Origin: an uncultured Collinsella sp.
Lineage (GTDB): Bacteria; Actinomycetota; Coriobacteriia; Coriobacteriales; Coriobacteriaceae
DNA: 18,260 nucleotides
Direction: 5' to 3'
Assembly: GCA_958443265.1 (NCBI GenBank)
Contig: CAUCKA010000024.1
Coordinates: 1 to 18,260 of the forward strand
Shown here: positions 7,951 to 14,300 of the stretch, in pieces
Layout: each line of letters starts with the position of its first letter
How positions within the stretch are numbered: the stretch's first letter is position 1
The notes under the pieces: generated by a model
What the model saw: the letters and a program-made list of their open reading frames with translations, nothing else
Told to the model about the DNA's origin: nothing
Databases searched by the model: none
Translations under genes and position numbers: made by a program

Positions 7951-9477
7951 ATGGAATCGACTGATGTACTGGTAATTGGAACTGGCATTGCGGGCCTTTG
8001 CGCCGCCATCGAAGCGGCACGCACGGGTGCAACCGTCGCTGTGGCAAGCGCCGGCAAAACTATGAGCGGATCGAGCTTTTTCCCGGGCACCTGGGGCCTG
8101 GGGCTCATCGGTCCCACCGACGCGGCCGACGAGCAGGACCTTATCGACACCATCCAGACCGTCGGCGGCGGCGTTGCCGACCCCGAGCTCGTCCAGACGT
8201 TCGTCCACGGCATTCCCCAGGCAATTGCATGGCTCGAGCAGGATCTGGGTGTTGAGCTTTCGCATCCGCAAAGCGCCGAGAGCGCCCAGCAAAAGCAATT
8301 TATCCCCTGCTTTGACCATAAGACGCGCAATTGGCGCGGCCTCACCCGAAAGCCCCTAGAAGACGCGTTTGCGGCCCAGATCGAGTCGCTCGGCATTCGC
8401 CTGCTCCCCCGCCACGAGCTTATCGACCTTCTTGAGGATGCGAACGGAAAGATCGCCGGCGCCGTGCTCTTTGACCACGTAAGCGGACGCCTCGAACCCA
8501 TTGCGGCCAACGCCACCATCATCGCCGCAGGCGGCACGGGTGGCCTGTTCGAGCGCAGCCTCACTTCGGCCGACGTGCTCAGCTCCTCGCAGGCCATCGC
8601 GCTGGCGCACGGCGCATCCCTCACTAATATAGAGTTCATGCAGATGATGCCCGGCTTCATTGAGCCTAAGCGCAACCTTGTCTTTAACGAGAAGACCTGG
8701 CGTTACGTCACATTTGACCAACCGGTCGATATTGCCGACGGCAAGCTGGACTATCTACTTGAGCAGCGCTCCGGATATGGCCCCTTCACTTCGCGCTTGG
8801 CTTCCCGCGCTATCGATCTCGCCATCGATCAAGCGGGTGACCAAGGCTTGGCGCTCCACTACGACTTCCCTCGCGAGGATGTCCCCGAATTTGTGCAGAC
8901 CTTTGCCACCTGGCTGCAAGACGAGCATGGCATCGCACCAACCGACGAGATGCGCGTGGCAATGTATGCCCACGCCGCCAACGGCGGTATCAAAATCGAC
9001 AAGACAGCCTTCACGGGAGTCGAAGGCCTCTACGCCTGCGGCGAGGCTACAGGCGGCATGCACGGCGCCGACCGTATTGGTGGCCTGTCGAGCGCCAACG
9101 GCATCGTCTTTGGGCGCATCGCGGGCGCATCGGCAGCCCAGGCAGCGCAGAAAGAGCCTGAGGCAGCCCTGAAGGCGGATATCGCCCTCTCCCAGCACGG
9201 CATTGCCACAACAGATGCCGAACGCCTGACACACAGCCTTAAGCACACGATGAGTACCCATTGCATGATCAACAGGACCGAGACGGGCCTATCCGAGGCT
9301 CTTCAACAGCTTGAAAGCCTGCAAGACGAGACAACGACGCTGAGCAAGCCACACGCCAATGACAGCGAAATCGCAGCCCTCACCCGCCTGCAATCGCAAA
9401 TTAAGCTGGCAACCGAGATGGTCAAAGCCATGCGCAGACGGACCAAAAGTATGGGTTCGCACTATCGAGCGGACTAA
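7951..9477 (+). CDS. FAD-dependent oxidoreductase of the NadB/FrdA flavoprotein superfamily
   Basis: A 508-residue flavoprotein. The N-terminal dinucleotide-binding motif VLVIGTGIAGLCAAIEAA (Gly10, Gly12, Gly15) binds the ADP part of FAD. HAANGGIKID and GLYACGEATGGMHGADRIGGLSSANGIVFG are the standard C-terminal flavin-binding block of the L-aspartate oxidase/fumarate reductase family. The C-terminal end KSMGSHYRAD matches the family's RG-H-Y-R-D end, with Met where Arg is common. The start at 7951 is supported by AAAGGA; the frame extends upstream to 7894 without support. No quinolinate (nadA, nadC) or glycerol-3-phosphate (glpA, glpC) genes are next to it, so the substrate cannot be named. 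Residues 185-195 and 410-480 are less conserved. Possible roles are an aspartate oxidase, a fumarate-type reductase or another enoate reductase without cytochrome domain. No signal peptide is seen. Confidence 0.85.
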   Translation: MESTDVLVIGTGIAGLCAAIEAARTGATVAVASAGKTMSGSSFFPGTWGLGLIGPTDAADEQDLIDTIQTVGGGVADPELVQTFVHGIPQAIAWLEQDLGVELSHPQSAESAQQKQFIPCFDHKTRNWRGLTRKPLEDAFAAQIESLGIRLLPRHELIDLLEDANGKIAGAVLFDHVSGRLEPIAANATIIAAGGTGGLFERSLTSADVLSSSQAIALAHGASLTNIEFMQMMPGFIEPKRNLVFNEKTWRYVTFDQPVDIADGKLDYLLEQRSGYGPFTSRLASRAIDLAIDQAGDQGLALHYDFPREDVPEFVQTFATWLQDEHGIAPTDEMRVAMYAHAANGGIKIDKTAFTGVEGLYACGEATGGMHGADRIGGLSSANGIVFGRIAGASAAQAAQKEPEAALKADIALSQHGIATTDAERLTHSLKHTMSTHCMINRTETGLSEALQQLESLQDETTTLSKPHANDSEIAALTRLQSQIKLATEMVKAMRRRTKSMGSHYRAD

Positions 9478-9518
9478 GCTGAGCACCCCTCTAGAGCAGA
9501 ACACAACTTCTCGATATT

Positions 9519-9555
9519 AATGGGTCCCGTGAGCTCAAAGCGACACGGGGCCCAT
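9519..9555 (+). terminator. Terminator-like hairpin after the FAD oxidoreductase gene
   Basis: AATGGGTCCCGTG (9519-9531) pairs with CACGGGGCCCATT (9543-9555) with one wobble around a 12-nt loop. There is no T-run after it on the plus strand, so it may be a weak terminator or another hairpin. Confidence 0.5.
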
Positions 9556-9638
9556 TCGTGTCCGCGCGGGCAAATATACTCATTCTGAATACGGAGTCGG
9601 CATAGTCCACGTAGACAAACGAACAGAAAGGAAGAGAT

Positions 9639-10079
9639 ATGGACAGCAGGGATATCGAGAAATGGCGTGTCGAACTTGACAGCTACGCCCATGTAGAAGA
9701 CGGCGTTGAGTATTGGCTCGCACGCGATTTAATGGAGCCCCTCGGATACACCCAATGGCGTAATTTTGAGACTGCGGTTAAGAGATCCATGGCATCGTGC
9801 GACACCAATAAAATGCCTGTTGCCGCCCATTTTGCTGAGGCCAGCAAAATGGTAGATGCCGGCATCGCCAAACGAGCCGTAAAAGACTACAAGCTGACAC
9901 GCTACGCATGCTATTTAATCGCCCAAAACGGAGACCCAAACAAGCCCGAAATCGCGCTCGCACAGGCGTACTTCGCCGTGCAGGCGGCCGCTTCGGCGCC
10001 AAGGCGCCTTGCGCGCTGCGCTGGTAAATGCTTACGCATTTCCTCAGCTCCGCGCCCTTTCGGGTTCGACCCCATGTGA
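9639..10079 (+). CDS. Truncated DinD-like (DNA-damage-inducible protein D) protein
   Basis: The first about 115 residues match the N-terminal half of DinD: YWLARDLMEPLGYTQWRNFE, AAHFAEASKMVDAGIAKRAV, DYKLTRYACYLIAQNGDPNKPEIALAQAYFAVQ. DinD is a DNA-damage-response protein of about 270-290 residues; in E. coli it interferes with RecA filaments. Here the similarity stops after YFAVQ. The next about 30 residues are Arg/Ala/Pro-rich and are encoded by GC-rich palindromic DNA. The ribosome binding site (AAAGGAAG) and start are intact. I see no LexA-type palindrome upstream. The gene has lost its C-terminal half next to the prophage junction; it is either a pseudogene or makes a short N-terminal protein. 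Confidence 0.82.
   Translation: MDSRDIEKWRVELDSYAHVEDGVEYWLARDLMEPLGYTQWRNFETAVKRSMASCDTNKMPVAAHFAEASKMVDAGIAKRAVKDYKLTRYACYLIAQNGDPNKPEIALAQAYFAVQAAASAPRRLARCAGKCLRISSAPRPFGFDPM
9981..10075. repeat. GC-rich palindromic segment replacing the 3' part of the DinD-like gene
   Basis: The segment contains the palindromic core GGCGCCAAGGCGCC (9995-10008), the hairpin AAATGC-TTAC-GCATTT (about 10026-10041), and GGGTTCGACCCC (10062-10073). The last is the reverse complement of GGGGTCGAACCC in the nearby tRNA fragment. Its composition differs from the DinD coding part. It may be a small mobile repeat or rearrangement debris; I cannot tell which from one copy. Confidence 0.4.
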
Positions 10080-10086
10080 GGTCAAC

Positions 10087-10117
10087 AAAAAAGCGACCAG
10101 CCGAAGCCAGTCGCTTT
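10087..10117 (-). terminator. Terminator downstream of the tRNA-Lys 3' fragment
   Basis: Read on the minus strand: AAAGCGAC, an inner GGC-TTCG-GCT part, then GTCGCTTTTTT. The TTCG tetraloop and T-run make a typical strong terminator, placed 10 bases after the tRNA CCA end. Confidence 0.85.
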
Positions 10118-10126
10118 AACATACTT

Positions 10127-10173
10127 TGGTGGGCCGTCAGGGGGTCGAACCCTGGACCTTGGGATTAAGAGTC
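10127..10173 (-). tRNA. 3' half of tRNA-Lys(CTT): prophage attachment-site scar
   Basis: Read on the minus strand this gives the anticodon loop CTCTTAA (anticodon CTT, plus 10165-10171), the stem 3' strand TCCCA, a 5-nt variable loop, and a perfect T arm CAGGG-TTCGACC-CCCTG (10138-10154). The acceptor strand ACGGCCC, A and CCA follow. Beyond 10173 the sequence no longer pairs as an anticodon stem and has no D arm, so only the 3' half is present. Tyrosine-recombinase phages usually integrate at such a place. The host terminator still follows, so this is the displaced original 3' end; the restored tRNA should be at the other prophage end. Confidence 0.85.
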
Positions 10174-10192
10174 TTGAACGTGACGTTTTGGC

Positions 10193-10259
10193 ACGCGCTG
10201 TATCTGCATACTTGCAGGTAACGATGTTCCCGCCAGCGCCGTACGCGCTGAAACTGCAT
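10193..10259. repeat. Pair of direct repeats beside the att site (candidate integrase arm sites)
   Basis: ACGCGCTGTATCTGCAT (10193-10209) and ACGCGCTGAAACTGCAT (10243-10259) differ at two positions and are 50 bases apart, just inside the prophage end. Integrases of the tyrosine type bind such arm sites. This is inference from place and spacing. Confidence 0.4.
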
Positions 10260-10296
10260 TGTGGAACGGTTATTATCGGATATTAAGTCATGCATA

Positions 10297-10330
10297 AAAC
10301 CCCTCCCCGGCACATACCGGGGAGGGGTTT
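10297..10330 (-). terminator. Terminator of the phage late operon
   Basis: Perfect 14-bp arms AAACCCCTCCCCGG (10297-10310) and CCGGGGAGGGGTTT (10317-10330), with a 6-nt loop. On the minus strand the run after the stem is TTTTATG. It lies just downstream of the last small phage gene. Confidence 0.92.
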
Positions 10331-10336
10331 AGCTGT

Positions 10337-10426
10337 CTATTGACGATTAACACTCACGATGCAGAGCCCGATTGTCGCCACGACACCGCCGAAGAGCGAG
10401 CCGAGCACGAACGCCAGCGCGATCAT
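10337..10426 (-). CDS. Tiny membrane protein (DUF3789-like)
   Basis: A 29-residue protein, MIALAFVLGSLFGG then VVATIGLCIVSVNRQ: one membrane helix with the FVLGSLFGGVV pattern typical of DUF3789 proteins found after phage lysis genes. Its ATG overlaps the amidase stop (ATGA), so it is probably translated by coupling. Role unknown; it could modulate the holin. A longer in-frame version to 10540 is only a shadow of the amidase gene. Confidence 0.65.
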   Translation of the reverse strand: MIALAFVLGSLFGGVVATIGLCIVSVNRQ

Positions 10427-11565
10427 CGGCGAGTCCCGTCGGAGATGTAGACCTGCAGGCGGTCGAGCGCGTGGCCGTAATAGCCGGCGTAATCGTCTCC
10501 GCCATACGTGCTTCCGTCGTCGCAGACCTCGCCCCACCATCCGGCATGATCGACATCCTGAGAGCGGTAGTAGACCTGGCGGTAGTCACCGCCAGGCGTG
10601 ACGTAGTACATCTGGACACCATCGATGATCTGCCCCCAGACACCCGCCATGCCGTTCACGCTGTCGCCGTAGGATGCGGCCTGCACCCAGTCGAGCCATC
10701 CGGATTCGCGGGTATGGACGCGATAGCGTAGGGTACCGGTATCGGCCCATGCGATCAGCATGTCATGGGAGCCGTAAGGCATGCCCGCGAAGCCGTTCTC
10801 GCTGGCGTCGTCGAAGTTCGTTACCTCGGAGTTCCAGCCGCCGCCACGGTTGTGCAGCGCATAGTGGACGCTCACGCAGGCACCAGTCGATTTCGGGAAG
10901 CTGGCCGCCGGTGAGCTGTAGCCGCCCCCCTCATAGGTCCCGCCGTTGCCGTTGGTCGGCGCAATGGGCGCCACGTAGCCGGAGCCCAAATAGGCGGCGA
11001 CGGCCTGCTTGAACTCCCACCAGCTCTTACCGTACTGGGCGAAATAGCCATTCGGGTCGGTGTGATCGGACCCGCCCCAGCGCTGAGCCGCTTCGTAGTG
11101 GCTCAAAAGGCGGGACGTATCCCAGCCGCGAGAGCGGAGTTCGTTGCCCGCCCACTTCACGGCCTCGGACCACTGCTTGGAGAAGTCGGAGGCATTGGTG
11201 GCGTGGGCCAGCTCGATGCCGATTGTGTAGCCGTTGCCGTTTCCGACGTGCCAGCACAGTCGATTCTCCGCGACCGTGTTGTAGACCGTGGATCCGTCCA
11301 GCTCCATGACGTGATGCACGGCGTAGGTGTCATCACGCGACCATAACAGCGTATGGTTATAGGCGCTCGCGCCCGGATTCGCGGTCTCGTGGATGACCAG
11401 GTAGCTCGCATTGAGATACCCGTGGCCGTTGCTAACGTACTTGTCGACGCTCTGGTACGCCTCGGCTCCGCACGGGGCGGCGAGGGCCGCGACGAGCGCG
11501 AGGACGATGGCGAAAACGCTGCGCATCGGCAGCTTGCGCTTAGCCTCGGGCTTAGTCTCCGTCAT
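10423..11565 (-). CDS. Endolysin: N-acetylmuramoyl-L-alanine amidase with signal peptide and ChW-like repeats
   Basis: A 380-residue cell-wall amidase (Amidase_2/PGRP fold) that cuts the bond between muramic acid and L-alanine at the end of the lytic cycle. Residues 14-36 form a signal peptide or signal anchor (SVFAIVLALVAALAAPCGAEA). The catalytic domain spans about 50-175. Candidate zinc ligands are His59 (LVIHETANPG), a His in the 155-168 block, and Asp170 (GGSDHTDPNGYF); Glu118 lies in IGIELAHATN. A Gly-rich linker (about 193-218) leads to two or three repeats of the Clostridial hydrophobic-W type (VHYALHNRGGGW..., YRVHTRESGWLDWV...), which should bind the cell wall. The ribosome binding site is GGGAGG. 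The gene overlaps the holin gene by 14 bases. A signal peptide implies export by the host machinery, with the holin setting the timing. Confidence 0.92.
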   Translation of the reverse strand: MTETKPEAKRKLPMRSVFAIVLALVAALAAPCGAEAYQSVDKYVSNGHGYLNASYLVIHETANPGASAYNHTLLWSRDDTYAVHHVMELDGSTVYNTVAENRLCWHVGNGNGYTIGIELAHATNASDFSKQWSEAVKWAGNELRSRGWDTSRLLSHYEAAQRWGGSDHTDPNGYFAQYGKSWWEFKQAVAAYLGSGYVAPIAPTNGNGGTYEGGGYSSPAASFPKSTGACVSVHYALHNRGGGWNSEVTNFDDASENGFAGMPYGSHDMLIAWADTGTLRYRVHTRESGWLDWVQAASYGDSVNGMAGVWGQIIDGVQMYYVTPGGDYRQVYYRSQDVDHAGWWGEVCDDGSTYGGDDYAGYYGHALDRLQVYISDGTRR

Positions 11566-11782
11566 GCTCGCCTCCCGCCTTAAGGCGCGCGGAGTCCACG
11601 GCCTGTTCTGCAGCGGCGTAGATGGCCGCGCTCGCGACCCCGCACACCGTGCCGATGGCGGCGACGGTCTGGTTGTCCGTGGCGATGCCGGCGACGCTGG
11701 TCGCGACGGAGCCCAAAAAAGCGGCCGTGCACAGCCAGAACTTGCGGCTCGTCAGCTTACGCACGATTTCATCTTTAGTCAT
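11552..11782 (-). CDS. Phage holin
   Basis: A 76-residue protein with a short charged N-terminus (MTKDEIVRKLTSRKFW), two membrane helices (about 16-34 and 41-58) and a charged C-terminus (ARLKAGGEHDGD). Size, topology and position directly before the amidase fit a small Gram-positive phage holin that makes the membrane permeable. The ribosome binding site is AGGAGG. The assignment rests on topology and context. Confidence 0.85.
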   Translation of the reverse strand: MTKDEIVRKLTSRKFWLCTAAFLGSVATSVAGIATDNQTVAAIGTVCGVASAAIYAAAEQAVDSARLKAGGEHDGD

Positions 11783-11794
11783 TTTTGTTTCCTC

Positions 11795-12208
11795 CTATCT
11801 GCATTTTTCCTTGTCATAGAGCAGGTCTACGCGGTCGCGGATGTGACTAACCTGCTCGGCCATGCCTTGGCTTCGCGCCTGACTGTGCGCAAGGTCGTTG
11901 TGCAGAACCTCATTGGATGTCACTACCGATTCCATGAGAGTCTTCATGGCTTCCATAAGTGAGTTCGAGCGCTCCATCTGGACTGCAATGCGGCCCTCCA
12001 TCTCCGACCGCTCACGGTCGCGCTGAGCACGCTCCTTGATCTCATCTTGCTTGCGCTCCTCGCGCTTCAGGTCAATCTGGCCTTTGCGTTCGTTCTGGCG
12101 CTTATACTCTTCGAGAAATTGCTTTCCGAAATAAAAGGAGATGAGCGCCAGCGCCGCGCCGCCGAGCCATCCCGGCCCGTACGGCGCGAAGAGCTTGAGC
12201 ACTTCCAT
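11795..12208 (-). CDS. Membrane-anchored coiled-coil protein of the lysis cassette
   Basis: A 137-residue protein with one N-terminal membrane helix (about residues 12-31, PGWLGGAALALISFYFGKQF). A long, highly charged helix follows (about 32-80, KRQNERKGQIDLKREERKQ...), then a second helical part. The pattern resembles XhlA-like and other holin-accessory proteins, but I cannot name the family. The ATG at 12208 has AGGAGGG upstream; the open frame to 12406 is an artefact. It lies 12 bases before the holin gene. Confidence 0.75.
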   Translation of the reverse strand: MEVLKLFAPYGPGWLGGAALALISFYFGKQFLEEYKRQNERKGQIDLKREERKQDEIKERAQRDRERSEMEGRIAVQMERSNSLMEAMKTLMESVVTSNEVLHNDLAHSQARSQGMAEQVSHIRDRVDLLYDKEKCR

Positions 12209-12228
12209 CCTGAGCGCCCTCCTTCCAC

Positions 12229-12396
12229 CTATTCGGCCGTGTACTCCTCGCCGGTGATCTCCTTGTACTCGTCGGCGGTGATCCACTTGCACTCGACGGC
12301 CTTGTGTACTCGCGCCTTGCTCCAAAGCCCTCGGTCGTAGTACTTCTTGACGAGCGCGAAGTGCTCGGAGTGCTCGTGGGATTTCTTCGCCGCCAT
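12229..12396 (-). CDS. XkdX family phage protein
   Basis: A 55-residue protein that starts MAAKKSHEHSEHF and continues ALVKKYYDRGLWSKARVYKAV, CKWITADEYKEITGEEY. This is the XkdX pattern: Y-Y-x-x-G-L-W, then I-T-x-x-x-Y-x-x-I-T-G-E-E-Y. XkdX proteins are small tail-end proteins of long-tailed phages (first known from PBSX); their function is unknown. The start shares one base with the stop of the preceding gene (TAATG) and has GGAGGTGA upstream. Confidence 0.88.
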   Translation of the reverse strand: MAAKKSHEHSEHFALVKKYYDRGLWSKARVHKAVECKWITADEYKEITGEEYTAE

Positions 12397-12716
12397 TACT
12401 GCTCACCTCCGACCGTCATCATCAGGTAGTCGATGTTCGCCGTGTTCTGCTCGGTCTGCGTCGGCTTCAACGCCTGCTCGCGCATCTGGCCGAGCAGCGC
12501 CGGCACGTCGGGCGTCCCACCGCTGTCGTAGGCGGCGAGCGCCGCCGTATAGGCCATCTTCTTGGCCTTCTGCTCGATGTACGAGTCGTCGTCGATGACG
12601 CCCGCCTCATGGGCCGCGTCGGGGTCGCCCAGCTGCGAGAGCAGGTTTCGCAGCGCGTTCACCTCGGCCTGCGTGCCGTCGTCCACGATGTTGGGGCGCT
12701 CCTCATTAGTGTCCAT
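12396..12716 (-). CDS. Hypothetical phage protein between the RT and XkdX genes
   Basis: A 106-residue acidic protein, mostly predicted helical, with no family I recognise. The C-terminal part (NTANIDYLMMTVGGEQ) resembles the end of small tail-associated proteins that precede XkdX in other Gram-positive phages, where similar ends carry a Y-x-x-M motif. The ribosome binding site AAAGGAG is clear. The start lies inside the last codons of the RT gene (11-base overlap), so translation of the two is likely coupled. Confidence 0.78.
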   Translation of the reverse strand: MDTNEERPNIVDDGTQAEVNALRNLLSQLGDPDAAHEAGVIDDDSYIEQKAKKMAYTAALAAYDSGGTPDVPALLGQMREQALKPTQTEQNTANIDYLMMTVGGEQ

Positions 12717-13926
12717 TCGGACTCCTTTCTGTTAGTGGGTGTAGTTGATGTAAGGGCATCGCATCGGCGGCGTGAGACTGGCTTGCACCGACGACGAGCT
12801 CGACGAACAGCCGGTCGAAGTCGCGCACGACCCGGTGCACGTTCATGCGGAACCTCGGCCTGCCGTCGCCCCGTTTCCGCTCGAGAGACCCGCGGAACGA
12901 CATGTAGGAGACGTATGCCTGCTCAAGCGTCATACTCCCATCTGCGACCATACGTGAATGTACGCGTAACTTCCTGCGCTCACGTGCGAGGGATTTTGGT
13001 ATCGGCGTCACGACGATTCTGCCCGATCCGGTGAAGCGGAACCGCTTCTTGAGGAACGTGAACCCGCGCGTGAGCTTCACTACCCTTGTCTTCCTCTCGT
13101 TGATGGTGATGCCGAGCGATGAGCACAGTGCGCGGGCGGCGTCGAGGAACCGCCAGAGGATATCCTTGTCGAGCGCTATGAAGTAGGAGTCGTCCATGTA
13201 TCGGCCAGACGCCTCGATTCCGCGCCAACGTTCACCGAGATGGTCGAGCGGGGACGGTATGGCGACGGCCAGCGCCTGGTTCGGCTCGCTGCCGAGGCCG
13301 AGCCCGATCCTGCCGTTCGCCTCTATCTGCAGGCGCATGAACTCGACGGCCGCGGGGTCTGTGAGCGTCCGCCTCACGAGGTCCAGCGCCGTTCCATGGT
13401 CGATTATCCCGAAGTAGTCGGAGAAGTCCATGAGCAGGACGTAGCCCTCCGCGCCGTGCCTGCGGTAATGCTCGGCGAGCTGCCCCTTCAGGCGCATGAG
13501 GGCGTAGTCCGTGCCCCTGCCGCGCATGTTGGCCGCGCATCCCGGCGTGAGCGTCGGCCACACCGCCGGGGCGACGACCGCCCTCGTGACGGCCTTCTGT
13601 ATCACGCGTTCGGAGAAACGCGGGGCGGCTATCGCCCTGTCCTTCCCGCGCTCGATGACGTGGAACCGGACGAAGCCCTTGCGGATGTCGTTTCCAGCAA
13701 GGAGGTCACGGCGAGCGTAGAGCGAGTTGCGCAGGGAATGTACCATGTAGCGCTGGACGCTTGCCTTCCAGCGGACGCCCTTGGCGGCGTCGCGTGCCGC
13801 CTCGTGGATGTTGTCGAGGCGGGCGGCATTGGAGATGGTGAGGGCCGCACAGCGCTTCGCCATGTTCGCGGCCCTTTTCGCATCGCGCCTGGCTCTCCTT
13901 GCCTTTCGGCGCTCATCGCTATTCAT
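12706..13926 (-). CDS. DGR reverse transcriptase
   Basis: A reverse transcriptase of 406 residues (411 if the GTG at 13941 is used) that copies the TR RNA into adenine-mutagenised cDNA. Motifs counted from the ATG: Arg-rich basic N-terminus (about 5-25), RFHVIERGKDRAIAAPRFSERVIQKAV (fingers, about 87-113), palm motif A LLMDFSDYFG (Asp167), GLGLGSEPNQALA (about 208-220) and catalytic YMDD (243-246) in GRYMDDSYF. The usual G-L-P-x-G-x-x-x-S-Q region is here G-L-G-L-G-S-E-P-N-Q, in line with DGR RTs. The C-terminus (about 270-330, INERKTRVVKLTRGFTFLKK) is a thumb-like region. No maturase or endonuclease domain is present. The ribosome binding site is weak, so the start is uncertain. Position 3' of the TR matches the classic DGR order. 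Confidence 0.93.
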   Translation of the reverse strand: MNSDERRKARRARRDAKRAANMAKRCAALTISNAARLDNIHEAARDAAKGVRWKASVQRYMVHSLRNSLYARRDLLAGNDIRKGFVRFHVIERGKDRAIAAPRFSERVIQKAVTRAVVAPAVWPTLTPGCAANMRGRGTDYALMRLKGQLAEHYRRHGAEGYVLLMDFSDYFGIIDHGTALDLVRRTLTDPAAVEFMRLQIEANGRIGLGLGSEPNQALAVAIPSPLDHLGERWRGIEASGRYMDDSYFIALDKDILWRFLDAARALCSSLGITINERKTRVVKLTRGFTFLKKRFRFTGSGRIVVTPIPKSLARERRKLRVHSRMVADGSMTLEQAYVSYMSFRGSLERKRGDGRPRFRMNVHRVVRDFDRLFVELVVGASQSHAADAMPLHQLHPLTERSPNGH

Positions 13927-14147
13927 GATGGCATCCCGCACGGCCTGCGCCCATGGGCGTCGGCGTTCCCAGGCCGCTTAGGGAGGAGCAATGAAACCGC
14001 GTCGAGCGCCGAAGCTCGCGGCCATGCAAGGAGCGGACTGCCCTCCCAGCGGGATGCGTCTTTACGGGCATGCGCCCGAACGTCGGCCCTTCCTTCCTCA
14101 TGTGCTCGGAGCCCCACGCATGGGCGGGGCTGTCTGGCGAGTATGAG
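13927..14147 (-). ncRNA. Spacer between TR and RT, probable part of the DGR RNA
   Basis: About 220 bases with no supported gene. In the Bordetella phage DGR this region forms a structured RNA needed for cDNA priming with RT and Avd. Here GCCCC (14111-14115) and GGGGC (14126-14130) can pair around a short loop right after the TR, and the whole stretch is GC-rich. The function is inferred from position. Confidence 0.5.
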
Positions 14148-14277
14148 CAATCCCACGCGCGGGCGAATCCAGTCGTTCGCGGCATCGTTGTAGTTGGCGT
14201 TGCCGTTGTTGTTGACGTAGCAGACGTTCGCAGACGAGCCACCCCTGACGGAACGGAGCCACCAGTTGTAGCGGTTA
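14148..14277 (-). repeat. DGR template repeat (TR)
   Basis: A near copy of the C-terminal end of the target gene. Positions 14152-14277 align without gaps to 14821-14946. All 9 differences (14168, 14177, 14185, 14195, 14201, 14209, 14267, 14269, 14275) fall on plus-strand T, that is, coding-strand A; none falls on the other three bases. In the target's frame the TR would read N-R-Y-N-W-W-L-R-S ... C-Y-V-N-N-N-G-N-A-N-Y-N-D, with ten AAC codons. The invariant GC-rich end (14152-14165) is the likely IMH-type sequence. The homology ends at 14277, since 14278 differs without being an adenine. Confidence 0.96.
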
Positions 14278-14300
14278 ACAAGGGACGACGTCCTGCCATT

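Noticed and set aside
10127..10260. Complete tRNA gene at the junction
   Set aside because: There is no D arm or 5' acceptor strand and the anticodon stem does not close beyond 10173, so only a 3' fragment is present.
10347..10643. 98-aa and 67-aa minus-strand frames at the end of the amidase gene
   Set aside because: Both overlap the amidase in another frame; only the 29-residue tail from 10426 has a coupled start and a membrane helix.
12706..13926. RT as part of a group II intron or retron
   Set aside because: There is no maturase or endonuclease domain and no intron or msr/msd-like RNA; the TR/VR pair with adenine-only changes and the avd-like gene point to a DGR.
13240..14193. 317-aa plus-strand open frame opposite the RT
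   Set aside because: It lies antisense to the catalytic motifs of the RT, has no recognisable domain and no supported start; it is a shadow frame.
13919..14299. 126-aa minus-strand frame running through the TR
   Set aside because: It reads the TR in a different frame from the target protein and lacks a ribosome binding site; DGR template repeats are non-coding.
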